64,000 nt of DNA from Saccharospirillum alexandrii (lineage in GTDB: Bacteria > Pseudomonadota > Gammaproteobacteria > Pseudomonadales > Natronospirillaceae), in contig NZ_RCIP01000001.1 of NCBI RefSeq assembly GCF_004000275.1, positions 1,294,749 through 1,358,748 on the forward strand. Reading direction: 5' to 3'. Under the pieces are notes generated by a model. The model made no database searches. It had not been told where the DNA came from and saw only the letters and a program-made list of their open reading frames with translations. Below, piece after piece: positions 45,701-54,829 of the stretch. The position numbers and the translations under genes were made by a program. Position 1 is the stretch's first letter. Each line of letters opens with the position of its first letter.

Positions 45701-45761
45701 CGAAGCGGAAATCACCAGCACCCTCTTCCTCGACCCCAAAGGAGAGCGCCAGAATGTCTGA
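42741..45761 (+). CDS. soxA: Sarcosine oxidase alpha subunit
   Basis: 1006 residues, the standard length. The N-terminal 2Fe-2S-like fold has lost its cysteines (GDSLSSALIANGVNVIGRSF), as is normal here. The NAD(P)/FAD domain starts TDVLVVGAGPAGLSAALTAA at about 170. The C-terminal folate-binding GcvT-like domain begins near residue 610 (TGASLFENVGQWKRP-like HGALFENVGQWKRPWYYPK). It binds THF and channels the one-carbon unit. Overlaps soxD and soxG. Confidence 0.95.
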   Translation: MRQTNRLADGGRIDRSKPLTFSFNGRQYTGYEGDSLSSALIANGVNVIGRSFKYGRPRGIVAAGADEPNAIVQLGATEATQVPNVRATQQPLFDGLVSQPTSGWPSLKFDLLGFSGQVFGRALPPGFYYKTFMFPQTAWKFYEKHIRKAAGLGRSPTEPDVDEYDHLNQHTDVLVVGAGPAGLSAALTAARSGAHVILADEQAEMGGSLLSSRSRINGAEASQWVADTLQELAGMDNVLLLPNATVNGYHDHNFLTIHERRTDHLGDRAPENQTRQRMHRVRADWVVLATGAHERPLVYANNDLPGCMLASAVSTYIRRYAVIPGHSLVAMTTNDAGYQAAFDWQDAGRKVVALVDTRQAPTGDCVEEARRRGIRLLTGHAVIEAKGSTRVSAARVAPLSEDGQHLTGPAEKLACDTIASSGGWSPAVHLSCHTGGRPVWNDDVIGFVPGETLQRQSIAGAIAGTFDLAGCLEQGTQQGAEAARQAGYEAKPAALPTVEEPATGNAMALFCIPHEQRISRAPKQFVDFQNDVTAAAIELATREGFESIEHVKRYTALGFGTDQGKLGNINGMAIAAKSMNKTIAETGTTIFRPNYTPVTFGAIAGRHCDALFDPERHTAMHDWHVRHGALFENVGQWKRPWYYPKPGETMQQSLDRECLATRNGVGILDASTLGKIDIQGKDAREFIGRVYTNAWAKLAVGKCRYGLMCGEDGMVFDDGVTSCLGENHFLMTTTTGGAAHVLEWLELYHQTEWPELEVYMNTVTDHWATMTIAGPDSRKLLAELTDDIDLDKDSFKFMDWRQGTVAGVPARVFRISFTGELSYEINVPANYGLHVWEALFEKGERYNLTPYGTETMHILRAEKGFIIAGQDTDGSMHPYDLGLDWAVKEDKPYSFIGKRGMKREDCLRQDRKQLVGLKTKDPSIVLPEGAQAVDDPKQPVPMTMLGHVTSSYYSANLGRSIAMGVIRGGHQRSGDTVYYPLSDGRVVEAEITSTLFLDPKGERQNV

Positions 45762-46419
45762 ACTGCAAACCGACACCCGGGTTTCAATCATGAACCAGAT
45801 GCCTGAAGCCGACGTCACTGCCCGCAGCGCTCTGTATTTTAGCCAGGCAGCCACGCAACCCGTTTTCGGCCCCGGTCAGGCCCAGGTGTTTCTCTGGGAA
45901 GACGCTCTGCGCGGCCAGTTAGTTATTCGTGGCGATGCGAGCAATGCCGACTTTGCCAAGGGCGTCAGCAGCGCACTGGACCTGGCTCTGCCAGGCCGAC
46001 TGAGCAGCAGCGCTTCCGCAACCATGGCACTGCTCTGGATAGCACCGGATGAGTGGCTGTTGCTGTGCGATCTGGAGCAAGCCTTCGCCATTGAAACCCG
46101 GTTACGCGACGCGCTGACGGGTCACTATGCCGTCATCAACGTCAGCGGCGGTCAAACACAGATCCGCCTGGCGGGTTCTGCTGCCGCAAGTGTGCTGCAA
46201 AAAAGCATGCCCTATGCCGTCAGCGACGCTCATTTTCCAGTCGGCAAAGTGGTTACCACGGCGTTGTCTAAAACTCAGGCGACGGTCCGTCGCATCGACA
46301 GCACAGATTGGGAGCTAACGGTACGCCGCAGCTTTGCCGACTATGCCTGGCGCTGGTTAACCGATGCCAGCCGTGAATACGGCCTGCATCTGGGTCAACC
46401 CGAACACGACGAGACCTGA
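45754..46419 (+). CDS. soxG: Sarcosine oxidase gamma subunit
   Basis: 221 residues with a GcvT-like fold. ALLWIAPDEWLLLCDLEQAF and VINVSGGQTQIRLAGSAAAS are typical for SoxG. It overlaps soxA by 8 bases and is followed 2 bases later by purU. Confidence 0.93.
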   Translation: MSELQTDTRVSIMNQMPEADVTARSALYFSQAATQPVFGPGQAQVFLWEDALRGQLVIRGDASNADFAKGVSSALDLALPGRLSSSASATMALLWIAPDEWLLLCDLEQAFAIETRLRDALTGHYAVINVSGGQTQIRLAGSAAASVLQKSMPYAVSDAHFPVGKVVTTALSKTQATVRRIDSTDWELTVRRSFADYAWRWLTDASREYGLHLGQPEHDET

Positions 46420-46421
46420 CC

Positions 46422-47288
46422 ATGGCCGTTACCGAAAAACGCTGGATACTCACGGCCCAGTGCCCCAGCACACTGGGCACGGTCGATGTGGTGACACGCA
46501 GCCTGGCAGAAACTGAAAACTACATCGTCACGATGAATTCGTTCGATGATCGCGAAACCAGCCTGTTCAGCATTCGCGTGGAATTCCGCCCGCTTAAAGA
46601 CGAGGATTCCCTGCAACGCTTTCGCGACCTCTTTACCCAGCGCGCCGACCACTTTCACATGGACTGGGAACTGACCGCGCCCGATCATAAAACCCGGGTC
46701 GCCATCCTGGTGTCCCGTTACGATCATTGCCTGAACGACCTGCTCTACCGATACCGCACCGGCGAATTGGCCATCGAAATCCCAGTGATTATTTCCAATC
46801 ACCCGGATCTCGAATCACTCGCGCAGTGGCACAAGATTCCCTATTACCACCTGCCCATCACACCGGAAACCAAACCGGAACAGGAAGCGCAGATTTGGGA
46901 ACTGATTCAGCAATACCAGTGCGAACTGGTTGTGCTCGCCCGCTACATGCAAGTGCTGTCGTCTGACATGTCGAAGAAACTCGACGGCTGGGCGATCAAC
47001 ATTCACCACTCTCTCCTGCCAGGGTTCAAGGGCGCCAAACCCTACCACCAGGCCTGGGAAAAAGGCGTCAAACTGGTGGGCGCTACTGCCCACTATGTTA
47101 ACGACGACCTCGACGAAGGCCCCATCATCAGCCAAGGCGTTCAGGCGGTAGACCACAACCACTACCCGGAAGACCTGATTGCCCGCGGTCAGGATATCGA
47201 AAGCCAGACGCTGGCCAATGCGGTGCGGTATCACACCGAGAAACGGGTGTTTTTGAATGGCAGCCGGACGGTGGTGTTTAAAGACTGA
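46422..47288 (+). CDS. purU: Formyltetrahydrofolate deformylase PurU
   Basis: 288 residues. An N-terminal ACT domain (about 8-90, ILTAQCPSTLGTVDVVTRSL) is joined to a formyltransferase-type hydrolase domain (about 92-285). The catalytic Asn-His-Asp set is seen in ISNHPDLE, NIHHSLLPGFKGAKPYHQAW and HYVNDDLDEGPII. It converts 10-formyl-THF to formate and THF, which restores the THF used by sarcosine oxidase. Its place at the end of the sox operon, as in Pseudomonas, supports this job. Confidence 0.95.
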   Translation: MAVTEKRWILTAQCPSTLGTVDVVTRSLAETENYIVTMNSFDDRETSLFSIRVEFRPLKDEDSLQRFRDLFTQRADHFHMDWELTAPDHKTRVAILVSRYDHCLNDLLYRYRTGELAIEIPVIISNHPDLESLAQWHKIPYYHLPITPETKPEQEAQIWELIQQYQCELVVLARYMQVLSSDMSKKLDGWAINIHHSLLPGFKGAKPYHQAWEKGVKLVGATAHYVNDDLDEGPIISQGVQAVDHNHYPEDLIARGQDIESQTLANAVRYHTEKRVFLNGSRTVVFKD

Positions 47289-47289
47289 T

Positions 47290-47640
47290 TCAGTGAAGGC
47301 CATTGGCTTCGCGTGCGAGGATGGTCTCGGCATCCAGGGTGGCGATGGCGACGTCGTCTCGTGCCGGTATGTCGCCGGAGAGTTGCAGTGCCAGATAGCG
47401 CAGTGCACAGACGCGCAGGAAAGATGTGAAGTTCCCCAAGTCGTGACCGGCATCGATAGATTCATGGTACAAACGGGTAATCATCTGCGCCCGATTCATT
47501 TCATCGCGCTGGGCTATTTGTTCCAGTATTTGCCAGAAATAATTCTCCAGCCGAACGCTGGTGACCATGCCGTCGATGCGTAATGAATGAGTGGTGCTAA
47601 CCCAGAGGTCGGGGTCGGCTTTGATGAACAATTTACACAT
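47290..47640 (-). CDS. Ribbon-helix-helix domain protein (RHH_4 type)
   Basis: 116 residues. A central HSLRIDGMVTSVRLENYFWQ strand and the following helices match the RHH_4 type of ribbon-helix-helix proteins, which may bind DNA or proteins. It converges on purU, with only one base between the two stop codons. No neighbour points to a target. Confidence 0.75.
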   Translation of the reverse strand: MCKLFIKADPDLWVSTTHSLRIDGMVTSVRLENYFWQILEQIAQRDEMNRAQMITRLYHESIDAGHDLGNFTSFLRVCALRYLALQLSGDIPARDDVAIATLDAETILAREANGLH

Positions 47641-47736
47641 GGGTCAGCCCTCTGTGACGAATCGAGCCGTGCGAAACACCGGTCGTTCATGATAACCAGG
47701 GTTCAATGCATCAGCCCGATTCTGCTGCTCAGATAC

Positions 47737-48309
47737 TCAGTGTTTATCCAGTACGGCCATAAACTGCATCAGCCAGGCCGGATGGGCAGGCCAGGCGGGG
47801 GCGGTGACCAGGTTGCCGTCGGTTACCGCATCGGTCACGTCAATATCGGCATAGTCAGCTCCGCTGGCTTCAACCTCGGGCCGGCAGGCCGGGTACGCTG
47901 AACAGTGGCGACCGCGCAGAACACCGGCAGCAGCAAGCAACTGGGCGCCGTGGCAGATGGCGGCGACGGGTTTATTGGCATCGAAAAAGTGCTTCACCAT
48001 CGCCAATACGTCTTTGTTCAGGCGCAGGTACTCGGGTGCTCGCCCGCCGGGAACAACCAGAGCATCGTAGTCTTCGACCCTTATCTCGTCAAAACTGGCG
48101 TTCAGGGCGAAGCGGTGCCCGGGCTTTTCGCTATAGGTCTGGTCACCTTCAAAATCGTGAATCGCGGTGGCCACGCTGTCTCCAGCGGCCTTTTCGGGGC
48201 ACACGGCGTCGACCTGGTGGCCTACAGCCAGCAAGGTTTGAAAGGGGACCATGGTTTCGTAGTCTTCGGTGTAGTCACCGGTGATCATCAGAATGCGTTT
48301 TTTAGACAT
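47737..48309 (-). CDS. DJ-1/PfpI family protein
   Basis: 190 residues. The nucleophile elbow AICHGAQLL places Cys119 in the expected site, with the conserved acidic Glu near the N-terminus in GDYTEDYE and the [12 protein letters not shown] segment. Members are glyoxalase- or peptidase-like stress proteins. The length and the 'CHGAQLL' context favour the PfpI/YhbO-like group. Single gene. Confidence 0.9.
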   Translation of the reverse strand: MSKKRILMITGDYTEDYETMVPFQTLLAVGHQVDAVCPEKAAGDSVATAIHDFEGDQTYSEKPGHRFALNASFDEIRVEDYDALVVPGGRAPEYLRLNKDVLAMVKHFFDANKPVAAICHGAQLLAAAGVLRGRHCSAYPACRPEVEASGADYADIDVTDAVTDGNLVTAPAWPAHPAWLMQFMAVLDKH

Positions 48310-48585
48310 ATCGGCTCTCCTGTTCTTGTTATAACGCGTGTTGTAGGGAGTGTTGTCTGTCGTCGCTTACACCGCCTTTCAGAGGTGTGCGCCTGAAATG
48401 TGCGGCGACTGAAACCAGATTATCAATATCCGGCAAACATGGGGTATTAGGTGGTTAATACAGGATATTTCGCTTCTGCGGACAACGCAGTGACCCTTAC
48501 AAGGAACACACTGAACGTCCGTTCGTGATAAATTGCTGTACCGTTCAACCGAATTGAATTACCTCAACAAGATTGGGAGACACCA
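48310..48585. other. Intergenic region between divergent genes
   Basis: Promoter region for the PfpI-like gene (leftward) and the quinone reductase (rightward). No gene, and no element that I can name. Confidence 0.35.
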
Positions 48586-49560
48586 ATGACACACGCCATC
48601 CGCATTCACACCCCGGGCGAGCCCGATGCTTTGCAGTGGGATGAGATTACTCTGCCAGAACCGGCCAAAGGCCAGGTACGCCTGAAACAGACCGCCGTTG
48701 GCCTGAACTACATCGATGTTTACATGCGTACTGGTTTGTATCCGCAGCCCAGCTACCCGGCGGTGCTGGGTATGGAAGCTGCTGGCGTGGTAGAAGCCGT
48801 CGGTGAGGGGGTGACAGACCTGGCCGTGGGTGACCGGGTCGCCTACCCAATGAACGTTGGCGCCTACGCCGAGGCCCGCCTGATCGATGCCGATAAGCTG
48901 ATCAAACTGCCGGACTCGATTGACGACACCACCGCTGCGGCGATGATGCTCAAGGGCCTGACCGCCCATTACCTGCTGTTCCGCACCTACCCGGTCAAGC
49001 CGGGCGATACTCTGCTGGTTTACGCAGCCGTCGGCGGTGTCGGCTTAATTCTGACGCAATGGGCCAAGCATCTGGGCGCAACGGTTATTGGCTGTGTTGG
49101 CGGTGAAGCCAAGGCCAAAATGGCGCTGGATAACGGCTGCGACCATGTGATTGATTACAACAAGGAAGACATAGCCCAGCGCGTGCGCGACCTGACCAAC
49201 GGAGAGGGTGTGGCCGTCGCATATGACTCAATCGGCAAGGAAACCTTTATGGCCTCGCTGGATTCACTGCGGCCCTTTGGCGTGCTGGCGTCCTACGGCA
49301 ACGCCACCGGCCCGGTTGACCCGTTCAGTCCCGGTATTCTCGCGCCCAAGGGATCCCTGTATGTGACCCGGCCGACACTGGCGACGCACATTGCTACCCG
49401 CGACTTGCTGGTTGAAGGCGCCGAGCGCCTGCTGGACGTGGTCAGCAAGGGCATCGTCAAAATTCAGGTGAACCAGACCTATGCCCTGAAAGACACTGCT
49501 CAGGCACACCGGGATTTGGAAGCCCGCAAGACGACCGGTTCTACCGTGTTGCTTCCCTGA
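48586..49560 (+). CDS. Zinc-free NADPH:quinone oxidoreductase (QOR type)
   Basis: 324 residues of the medium-chain dehydrogenase/reductase fold without zinc ligands. The start GLNYIDVYMRTGLYPQPSYP and the cofactor motif AAVGGVGLILTQWAKHLGAT (about 147-166) are typical for quinone oxidoreductase. It reduces quinones with NADPH. Single gene, upstream of the minus-strand gene at 49570. Confidence 0.92.
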   Translation: MTHAIRIHTPGEPDALQWDEITLPEPAKGQVRLKQTAVGLNYIDVYMRTGLYPQPSYPAVLGMEAAGVVEAVGEGVTDLAVGDRVAYPMNVGAYAEARLIDADKLIKLPDSIDDTTAAAMMLKGLTAHYLLFRTYPVKPGDTLLVYAAVGGVGLILTQWAKHLGATVIGCVGGEAKAKMALDNGCDHVIDYNKEDIAQRVRDLTNGEGVAVAYDSIGKETFMASLDSLRPFGVLASYGNATGPVDPFSPGILAPKGSLYVTRPTLATHIATRDLLVEGAERLLDVVSKGIVKIQVNQTYALKDTAQAHRDLEARKTTGSTVLLP

Positions 49561-49569
49561 TCTGGGCGG

Positions 49570-49893
49570 TTAGTTCTCTGGATGCGCAGCGCGGTGCCGC
49601 GCATCCAGATAGTCGGGCATTTTACCCTCATCTTCGTAGCACGGTTCGCCGTCTTCGACGCGAATCACCCTGGAACCCGGCACATAGGGGATGCTGGATT
49701 CCGCCTCGGCCAGGGCCGCATGCATCAGGTCTGCCATGATCGATTCCAATGGCTGGTCGTATACGTCGGCCAGAGCCTGCAAACGCTCCAGATCCTTTTT
49801 GGCAACAGAAACAGGGACGGTAACAAGTTCCTGTTTTTGCTGACGCTGCTCTTCCCACTGATTGAGCATCTCGCTGAAACGCCGGTTCGACAT
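49570..49893 (-). CDS. Small conserved hypothetical protein
   Basis: 107 residues from the ATG at 49893, which has a near-perfect Shine-Dalgarno, AGGAGGTGATC, directly upstream. A helical, charged N-terminus (residues 1-30, rich in Gln/Glu/Arg) may form a short coiled coil. The middle (VSVAKKDLERLQALADVYDQ) looks helix-rich, and the C-terminus is acidic then basic. No family recognised with certainty. It sits between the quinone reductase and the hut genes and is probably expressed alone. Confidence 0.7.
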   Translation of the reverse strand: MSNRRFSEMLNQWEEQRQQKQELVTVPVSVAKKDLERLQALADVYDQPLESIMADLMHAALAEAESSIPYVPGSRVIRVEDGEPCYEDEGKMPDYLDARHRAAHPEN

Positions 49894-49989
49894 GATCACC
49901 TCCTGCCACTAGGAATAGACTGCTCGATCAGTCTAGCAGTCAAACCGGAACCGGGGGCACACTAGTGCACTGTTCATTAGCCTGTACGA

Positions 49990-51507
49990 TTACTGAAAGT
50001 CGGGAATCAGATCGGCCAATGCTCGTTCACGAATCAGAGCGGCGGCGTTTTGAATATCCGGGGCGAAATAGCGATCTTTGTCGTAGAACGGCACCCGGCT
50101 GCGCAGGGCCGCTTTGGCCTGTTCCAGGGTGTCGCTGGTGTGTCGCGGTGCCCGGAAATCCAGCCCCTGGGCTGAGGCAAGCCATTCGATGGCCAGAATG
50201 CCTTCGACATTTTCGTATATATCCGCCAACCGCCGACCGGCAAAGGTCGCCATGGAGACATGATCTTCCTGGTTCGCCGAGGTCGGCAATGAATCCACCG
50301 ATGCCGGGTGCGCCAGGGTTTTATTTTCACTGGCCAGGGCGGCAGCGGTTACCTGGGCAATCATGAAACCGGAATTCACGCCGCCATTGTCGACCAGAAA
50401 CGGCGGTAAACCGCTCAGGCCGGAGTCGATCAGCAAGGCCATGCGCCGTTCCGACAAGGCGCCGATTTCCGAGAGCACAATGGCCAGCATGTCGGCCGTC
50501 ATCGCCACTGGTTCGGCATGGAAGTTACCGCCTGAAATAATGTCGCCATCATCAAAAACCAATGGGTTATCGGAGACGCCGTTGGCTTCGGTCAGCAATA
50601 CCTGGGCGGCAAACTGCCATTGCTGCAGGCAGGCACCCATGACCTGGGGCTGGCAGCGCAATGAATACGGGTCCTGCACTTTTTCGCAATCCGCGTGGCT
50701 GTGCTCGATGTCCGATTCGCCCAGAATTCCACGATACCGACGCGCCATTTCAATTTGTGGCGCGTGGCCGCGAGCAAGATGAATGCGCTCGTCGAATGGC
50801 TTGCGTGAGCCCATCGCCGCTTCCAGCGACATTGAGCCGATTAGGGTGGCGGAAGCCAGGGCGACTTCGGTGTTAAACAGCCCTTCCAGTGCAAAGGCGG
50901 TAGACGCCTGGGTGCCGTTCAGCAGCGCCAGCCCCTCCTTTGGAGCCAGAGTCACCGGCGACAGACCCAGCTCTTTCAGCAAGTCGCCAGCGGCCCAGCG
51001 CTCGCCCTGCCAAAAAGCTTCGCCCTCGCCTAACAAAACGGCGCTCATATGGGCCAAAGGCGCCAAATCACCCGATGCACCCACTGAGCCTTTCTGCGGG
51101 ATCGCCGGGCTAACGCCGCGATTGACCAGTTCAACCAGAAAGTCGACCACTTCAGGCCGAATACCGGAAAAGCCGCGCGCCAGGGAATTGATTTTCAGCA
51201 CCATCATCAACCGCACCGTGCGTTCAGTCATGAACTGGCCTATGCCCGCTGCATGTGACAACACGATGCTGTGTTGCAGGGTTTCCAACTCGGCCGGTTC
51301 TATGCGGGTGTTGGCCAGCAGGCCAAAGCCTGTGTTGATGCCATAAACGGTGCGGCCTTCGGCGACCACGGCGGCGACGGTTGCGGCCGAGGCTTCCATG
51401 CCAGCGTAGCAAGCCGGGTCCAGCTTGAGCGTGATCGGCGTCTGGAAGACCTGGCGCAGGTCATCCAGGGTCAGGGTACCCGGGGTCAGATTCAGGGTGT
51501 GACTCAT
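49990..51507 (-). CDS. hutH: Histidine ammonia-lyase
   Basis: 505 residues. The MIO prosthetic group forms from Ala144-Ser145-Gly146 in [28 protein letters not shown] and the [11 protein letters not shown] segment are diagnostic for HutH. It turns histidine into trans-urocanate and ammonia. It overlaps hutU by 4 bases, so hutU-hutH is one unit transcribed leftward. Confidence 0.96.
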   Translation of the reverse strand: MSHTLNLTPGTLTLDDLRQVFQTPITLKLDPACYAGMEASAATVAAVVAEGRTVYGINTGFGLLANTRIEPAELETLQHSIVLSHAAGIGQFMTERTVRLMMVLKINSLARGFSGIRPEVVDFLVELVNRGVSPAIPQKGSVGASGDLAPLAHMSAVLLGEGEAFWQGERWAAGDLLKELGLSPVTLAPKEGLALLNGTQASTAFALEGLFNTEVALASATLIGSMSLEAAMGSRKPFDERIHLARGHAPQIEMARRYRGILGESDIEHSHADCEKVQDPYSLRCQPQVMGACLQQWQFAAQVLLTEANGVSDNPLVFDDGDIISGGNFHAEPVAMTADMLAIVLSEIGALSERRMALLIDSGLSGLPPFLVDNGGVNSGFMIAQVTAAALASENKTLAHPASVDSLPTSANQEDHVSMATFAGRRLADIYENVEGILAIEWLASAQGLDFRAPRHTSDTLEQAKAALRSRVPFYDKDRYFAPDIQNAAALIRERALADLIPDFQ

Positions 51508-53192
51508 GATTGGGGCTCCTTGGTAATCATGGGCAGGTCGAGCTGGTTCTCACGGGCACAGTCTATCGCACTCTCATAGCCCGCATCGGCATGGCGCATA
51601 ACGCCGGTCGCCGGGTCGTTGTGCAGTACCCGGCCAATGCGCTTGGCGGCGGCATCGGTGCCGTCACACACGATCACCACGCCCGCATGCTGGCTGAAGC
51701 CCATGCCGACCCCACCGCCATGGTGCAGGCTTACCCAGGAGGCTCCACCGGCGGTGTTCAGCAGTGCATTCAGCAAGGGCCAGTCCGATACCGCATCGGA
51801 GCCGTCTTGCATGGCTTCGGTTTCGCGGTTGGGTGAGGCGACCGAGCCTGAGTCGAGATGGTCACGTCCGATCACTACAGGCGCTTTCAGTTCGCCGTTT
51901 TTGACCATTTCGTTGAACGCCAGGCCGAGCCGTGCCCGGTCTTTCAGACCGACCCAGCAGATGCGGGCAGGCAAGCCCTGAAAGCTGATGCGCTCACGCG
52001 CCATGTCGAGCCAGTTGTGCAGGTGTTTGTGGTCTGGCAGCAGTTCTTTGACCTTGGCGTCGGTCTTGTAAATATCTTCCGGGTCGCCACTGAGTGCGAC
52101 CCAGCGGAACGGGCCAATGCCTTCACAGAACAGCGGCCGAATGTAGGCTGGTACAAAGCCAGGGAAGTCGAAGGCGTTATCGACGCCCATGTCCTGCGCC
52201 ATCTGGCGGATGTTGTTGCCGTAATCGAAGGTTGGAATGCCCTGAGCTTTAAAGGCGAGCATGGCGCGAACATGTTCGGCCATCGACTGTTTGGCGGCCT
52301 GAACCACCGCTTCCGGCTCGCTTTCGGCTTTGGCCTGATATTCCTCCCAAGTCCAGCCCTGGGGCAGGTAGCCGTGCAGCGGGTCGTGGGCACTGGTCTG
52401 GTCGGTGACCATATCGGGGCGGACGCCGCGTTTGACCATTTCGGGCAGAATGTCGGCCGCGTTGGCGCACAAGCCAATGGAGACGGCTTTGCCTTCGCCG
52501 GTGTAGCGGTCGATTCGTGCCAGGGCGTCGTCGAGATCTGTGGCTTGTTCGTCGAGGTAGCGGGTGCGCAACCGGAAGTCGATACGGCTTTGCTGGCACT
52601 CAATGTTCAGTGAACAGGCACCCGCCATGCTGGCGGCCAGTGGCTGAGCGCCGCCCATGCCGCCGAGACCGGCGGTCAGAATCCAGCGGCCTTTGAGTTC
52701 GCCATCGTAATGCTGGCGACCGGCTTCGACAAAGGTTTCATAGGTACCCTGAACGATGCCCTGAGAGCCGATGTAGATCCAGGAGCCGGCCGTCATTTGG
52801 CCATACATCATCAGGCCTTTTTTATCGAGTTCGTTGAAGTGTTCCCAGTTGGCCCAGTGCGGTACCAGGTTGGAGTTGGCGATCAGCACCCGGGGCGCGT
52901 CGGCGTGAGTTTTGAACACACCGACCGGTTTGCCGCTTTGTACCAGCAGGGTTTCGTCGTCTTCGAGCCGCTGCAAAACTTCAACGATTTTGTCGTAACA
53001 GGCCCAGTTGCGAGCTGCGCGACCAATACCGCCATACACCACCAGCGATTCGGGATTTTCGGCAACATCCGGATCAAGGTTATTCATCAACATCCGTAAC
53101 GGGGCTTCGGTGAGCCAGCTCTTTGCGGTCAACTTAGTGCCAGTGGCGGCACGAATAACACGGCCGGTATCCGTTCTGCTGTGGTCTGTCAT
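51504..53192 (-). CDS. hutU: Urocanate hydratase
   Basis: 562 residues from the ATG at 53192 (GAGGA 8 bases upstream; a GTG directly before it is in frame but too close). The NAD-binding glycine-rich segment [20 protein letters not shown] and the active-site Cys region [13 protein letters not shown] / [20 protein letters not shown] are as in HutU. It makes imidazolone propionate from urocanate. A long palindromic repeat (R3) lies between it and hutI. Confidence 0.96.
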   Translation of the reverse strand: MTDHSRTDTGRVIRAATGTKLTAKSWLTEAPLRMLMNNLDPDVAENPESLVVYGGIGRAARNWACYDKIVEVLQRLEDDETLLVQSGKPVGVFKTHADAPRVLIANSNLVPHWANWEHFNELDKKGLMMYGQMTAGSWIYIGSQGIVQGTYETFVEAGRQHYDGELKGRWILTAGLGGMGGAQPLAASMAGACSLNIECQQSRIDFRLRTRYLDEQATDLDDALARIDRYTGEGKAVSIGLCANAADILPEMVKRGVRPDMVTDQTSAHDPLHGYLPQGWTWEEYQAKAESEPEAVVQAAKQSMAEHVRAMLAFKAQGIPTFDYGNNIRQMAQDMGVDNAFDFPGFVPAYIRPLFCEGIGPFRWVALSGDPEDIYKTDAKVKELLPDHKHLHNWLDMARERISFQGLPARICWVGLKDRARLGLAFNEMVKNGELKAPVVIGRDHLDSGSVASPNRETEAMQDGSDAVSDWPLLNALLNTAGGASWVSLHHGGGVGMGFSQHAGVVIVCDGTDAAAKRIGRVLHNDPATGVMRHADAGYESAIDCARENQLDLPMITKEPQS

Positions 53193-53255
53193 CACAATAT
53201 TCCTCAGTGGTTCTTGTTTGTCTGGTTGGCTGGGTGGTTTAACCCGCGCCGAGCA

Positions 53256-53348
53256 CCGGTCATGCCCTAGAAGGTCGCTGCAAGTACATCCATGTAAGCT
53301 CGACTGTCCACATCTATGTGGACAGACGCCTTTCTAGGGCATGACCGG
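53256..53348. repeat. Long palindromic intergenic repeat R3
   Basis: Perfect 17-base outer arms: CCGGTCATGCCCTAGAA at 53256-53272 and its reverse complement at 53332-53348. Inside are TACATCCATGTA and GTCCACATCTATGTGGAC hairpins. The design resembles R1 and R2 but the sequence differs. It separates hutI from hutU. Confidence 0.8.
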
Positions 53349-53415
53349 CACCCGGCGCTAGCCTCTCTGTACCTCGGCCACCTAATATCAGAGGCCTGAA
53401 TTTTTTCCCGTTTTA

Positions 53416-54645
53416 TTAGGACGTTATTTCCCCGTTATAAACCCGCTGCAGCAACCGGTTTGGCTGAATGCTGTAAGCCAATTCAGCCGGGTGATCGATC
53501 TGCCAATGACAAAACGTGGCAGCACGACCTTCGGCCAGGGTGCCGTGGCTGTCGCTTAAGCCGAGTGCCTGGGCAGCGTTTTTGGTAACGCCTTGCAGGG
53601 CTTCAGTCGGGGTTAGACGGAACAGGGTGCAGGCCATGTTGAGCATTAATGTGAGCTGGAAGATGGGCGATGAACCCGGATTCGCGTCGGTCGCGACGGC
53701 CATGGGAATGCCCGCCTTACGCAGCTTTTCGATGGGTGGCACTTGCGTATCGCGCAGGGTGTAAAACGCGCCGGGTAACAGAGTAGCGACGGTGCCTGAC
53801 TGTTTAATGGCCTGAATACCAGCGTCATCAAGCCATTCAATATGGTCGACGGATAATGCTTTATAGCGAGCGCAGAGTTCACTGCCGTGTTGATTCGACA
53901 GTTGCTCTACGTGGCCTTTTACCGGCAGGTCATGGTTGTGCGCCGTTTGAAATACCCGTTCGCATTGTTCGACGGTGAAGGCGATGTTTTCACAGAAAAC
54001 GTCGACGGCGTCGATCAGGTTTTCTTTGGCCAGTGCCGGGATCATTTCGTCACACACCAGCGTGATGTAGTCATTTGCCCTACCCTTGTATTCGGGCGGT
54101 AAGGCGTGTGCGCCCAAAAAGGTAGTGACGACATCGACGGATAATGCCTGGCCCAGTCGGCGTGCAACGCGCAGCATTTTGCGTTCGTGTTCGAGGCTGA
54201 GGCCGTAGCCGGATTTGATTTCGACGGTGGTTACGCCATCGGCCATCAGTGCTTCGAGCCGGGGTTTGGCGCTGGCGAACAGTTCATCTTCACTGGCGGC
54301 TCGGGTGGCGTTGACGGTGCTGAGAATGCCGCCGCCCTGAGCGGCGATGTCGGCGTAGCTAACGCCTTCGAGCCGTTTCTCGAATTCGCTGGCGCGGTTG
54401 CCGCCAAAGACGAGGTGGGTGTGGCAATCGATCAGCCCAGGGGTGACAACACCGCCCCGCCCTGCGACTGGCCAATCATTTTCCCACTCGGCGGGTTGCT
54501 GGTGGCCGGGCACCAGAAGCTTGATGCGCCCGTCGGCGACCACCAGAGTCATCGGTTCTTCGTGGGTGTGAGCACCGTCGAACAGTGTGACGCCAACCCA
54601 GAGTTGGAGTTGGGGTTGGCCTTGGGTGATTGATGTCCCGGCCAT
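53416..54645 (-). CDS. hutI: Imidazolonepropionase
   Basis: 409 residues of the amidohydrolase fold. The metal motif is [12 protein letters not shown] (about 72-83). [20 protein letters not shown] and [20 protein letters not shown] carry further conserved residues, and the late [10 protein letters not shown] holds the catalytic Asp. It hydrolyses imidazolonepropionate to formiminoglutamate. It has its own promoter region of 184 bases with two HutC-type operators. Confidence 0.96.
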   Translation of the reverse strand: MAGTSITQGQPQLQLWVGVTLFDGAHTHEEPMTLVVADGRIKLLVPGHQQPAEWENDWPVAGRGGVVTPGLIDCHTHLVFGGNRASEFEKRLEGVSYADIAAQGGGILSTVNATRAASEDELFASAKPRLEALMADGVTTVEIKSGYGLSLEHERKMLRVARRLGQALSVDVVTTFLGAHALPPEYKGRANDYITLVCDEMIPALAKENLIDAVDVFCENIAFTVEQCERVFQTAHNHDLPVKGHVEQLSNQHGSELCARYKALSVDHIEWLDDAGIQAIKQSGTVATLLPGAFYTLRDTQVPPIEKLRKAGIPMAVATDANPGSSPIFQLTLMLNMACTLFRLTPTEALQGVTKNAAQALGLSDSHGTLAEGRAATFCHWQIDHPAELAYSIQPNRLLQRVYNGEITS

Positions 54646-54671
54646 GCGGTTTGACCCTTGCAGTTATAATT

Positions 54672-54681
54672 TGTATATACA
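54672..54681. promoter_or_regulatory. HutC-type operator, site 1
   Basis: TTGTATATACATT with palindromic core TGTATATACA, like the TGTATATACA operator of Pseudomonas HutC. It lies 27 bases upstream of the hutI start codon, well placed for repression. Confidence 0.7.
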
Positions 54682-54813
54682 TTTCATTGAAATGACTGAG
54701 AAGTCAACCGGTGAAATGTAAAAAACCGTGAATTAAAGGCTGGCGCTAAGGGGGGATATCAAGATATGCCTATGGATTGGAAACATCTTAGGATTGACAG
54801 CATCGCCAGAAAT

Positions 54814-54823
54814 TGTATATACA
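54814..54823. promoter_or_regulatory. HutC-type operator, site 2
   Basis: The same 13-base TTGTATATACATT recurs 142 bases away, 7 bases beyond the end of hutC. The two sites bracket the hutI promoter region, so HutC could loop the DNA between them. Confidence 0.65.
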
Positions 54824-54829
54824 TTAAAA

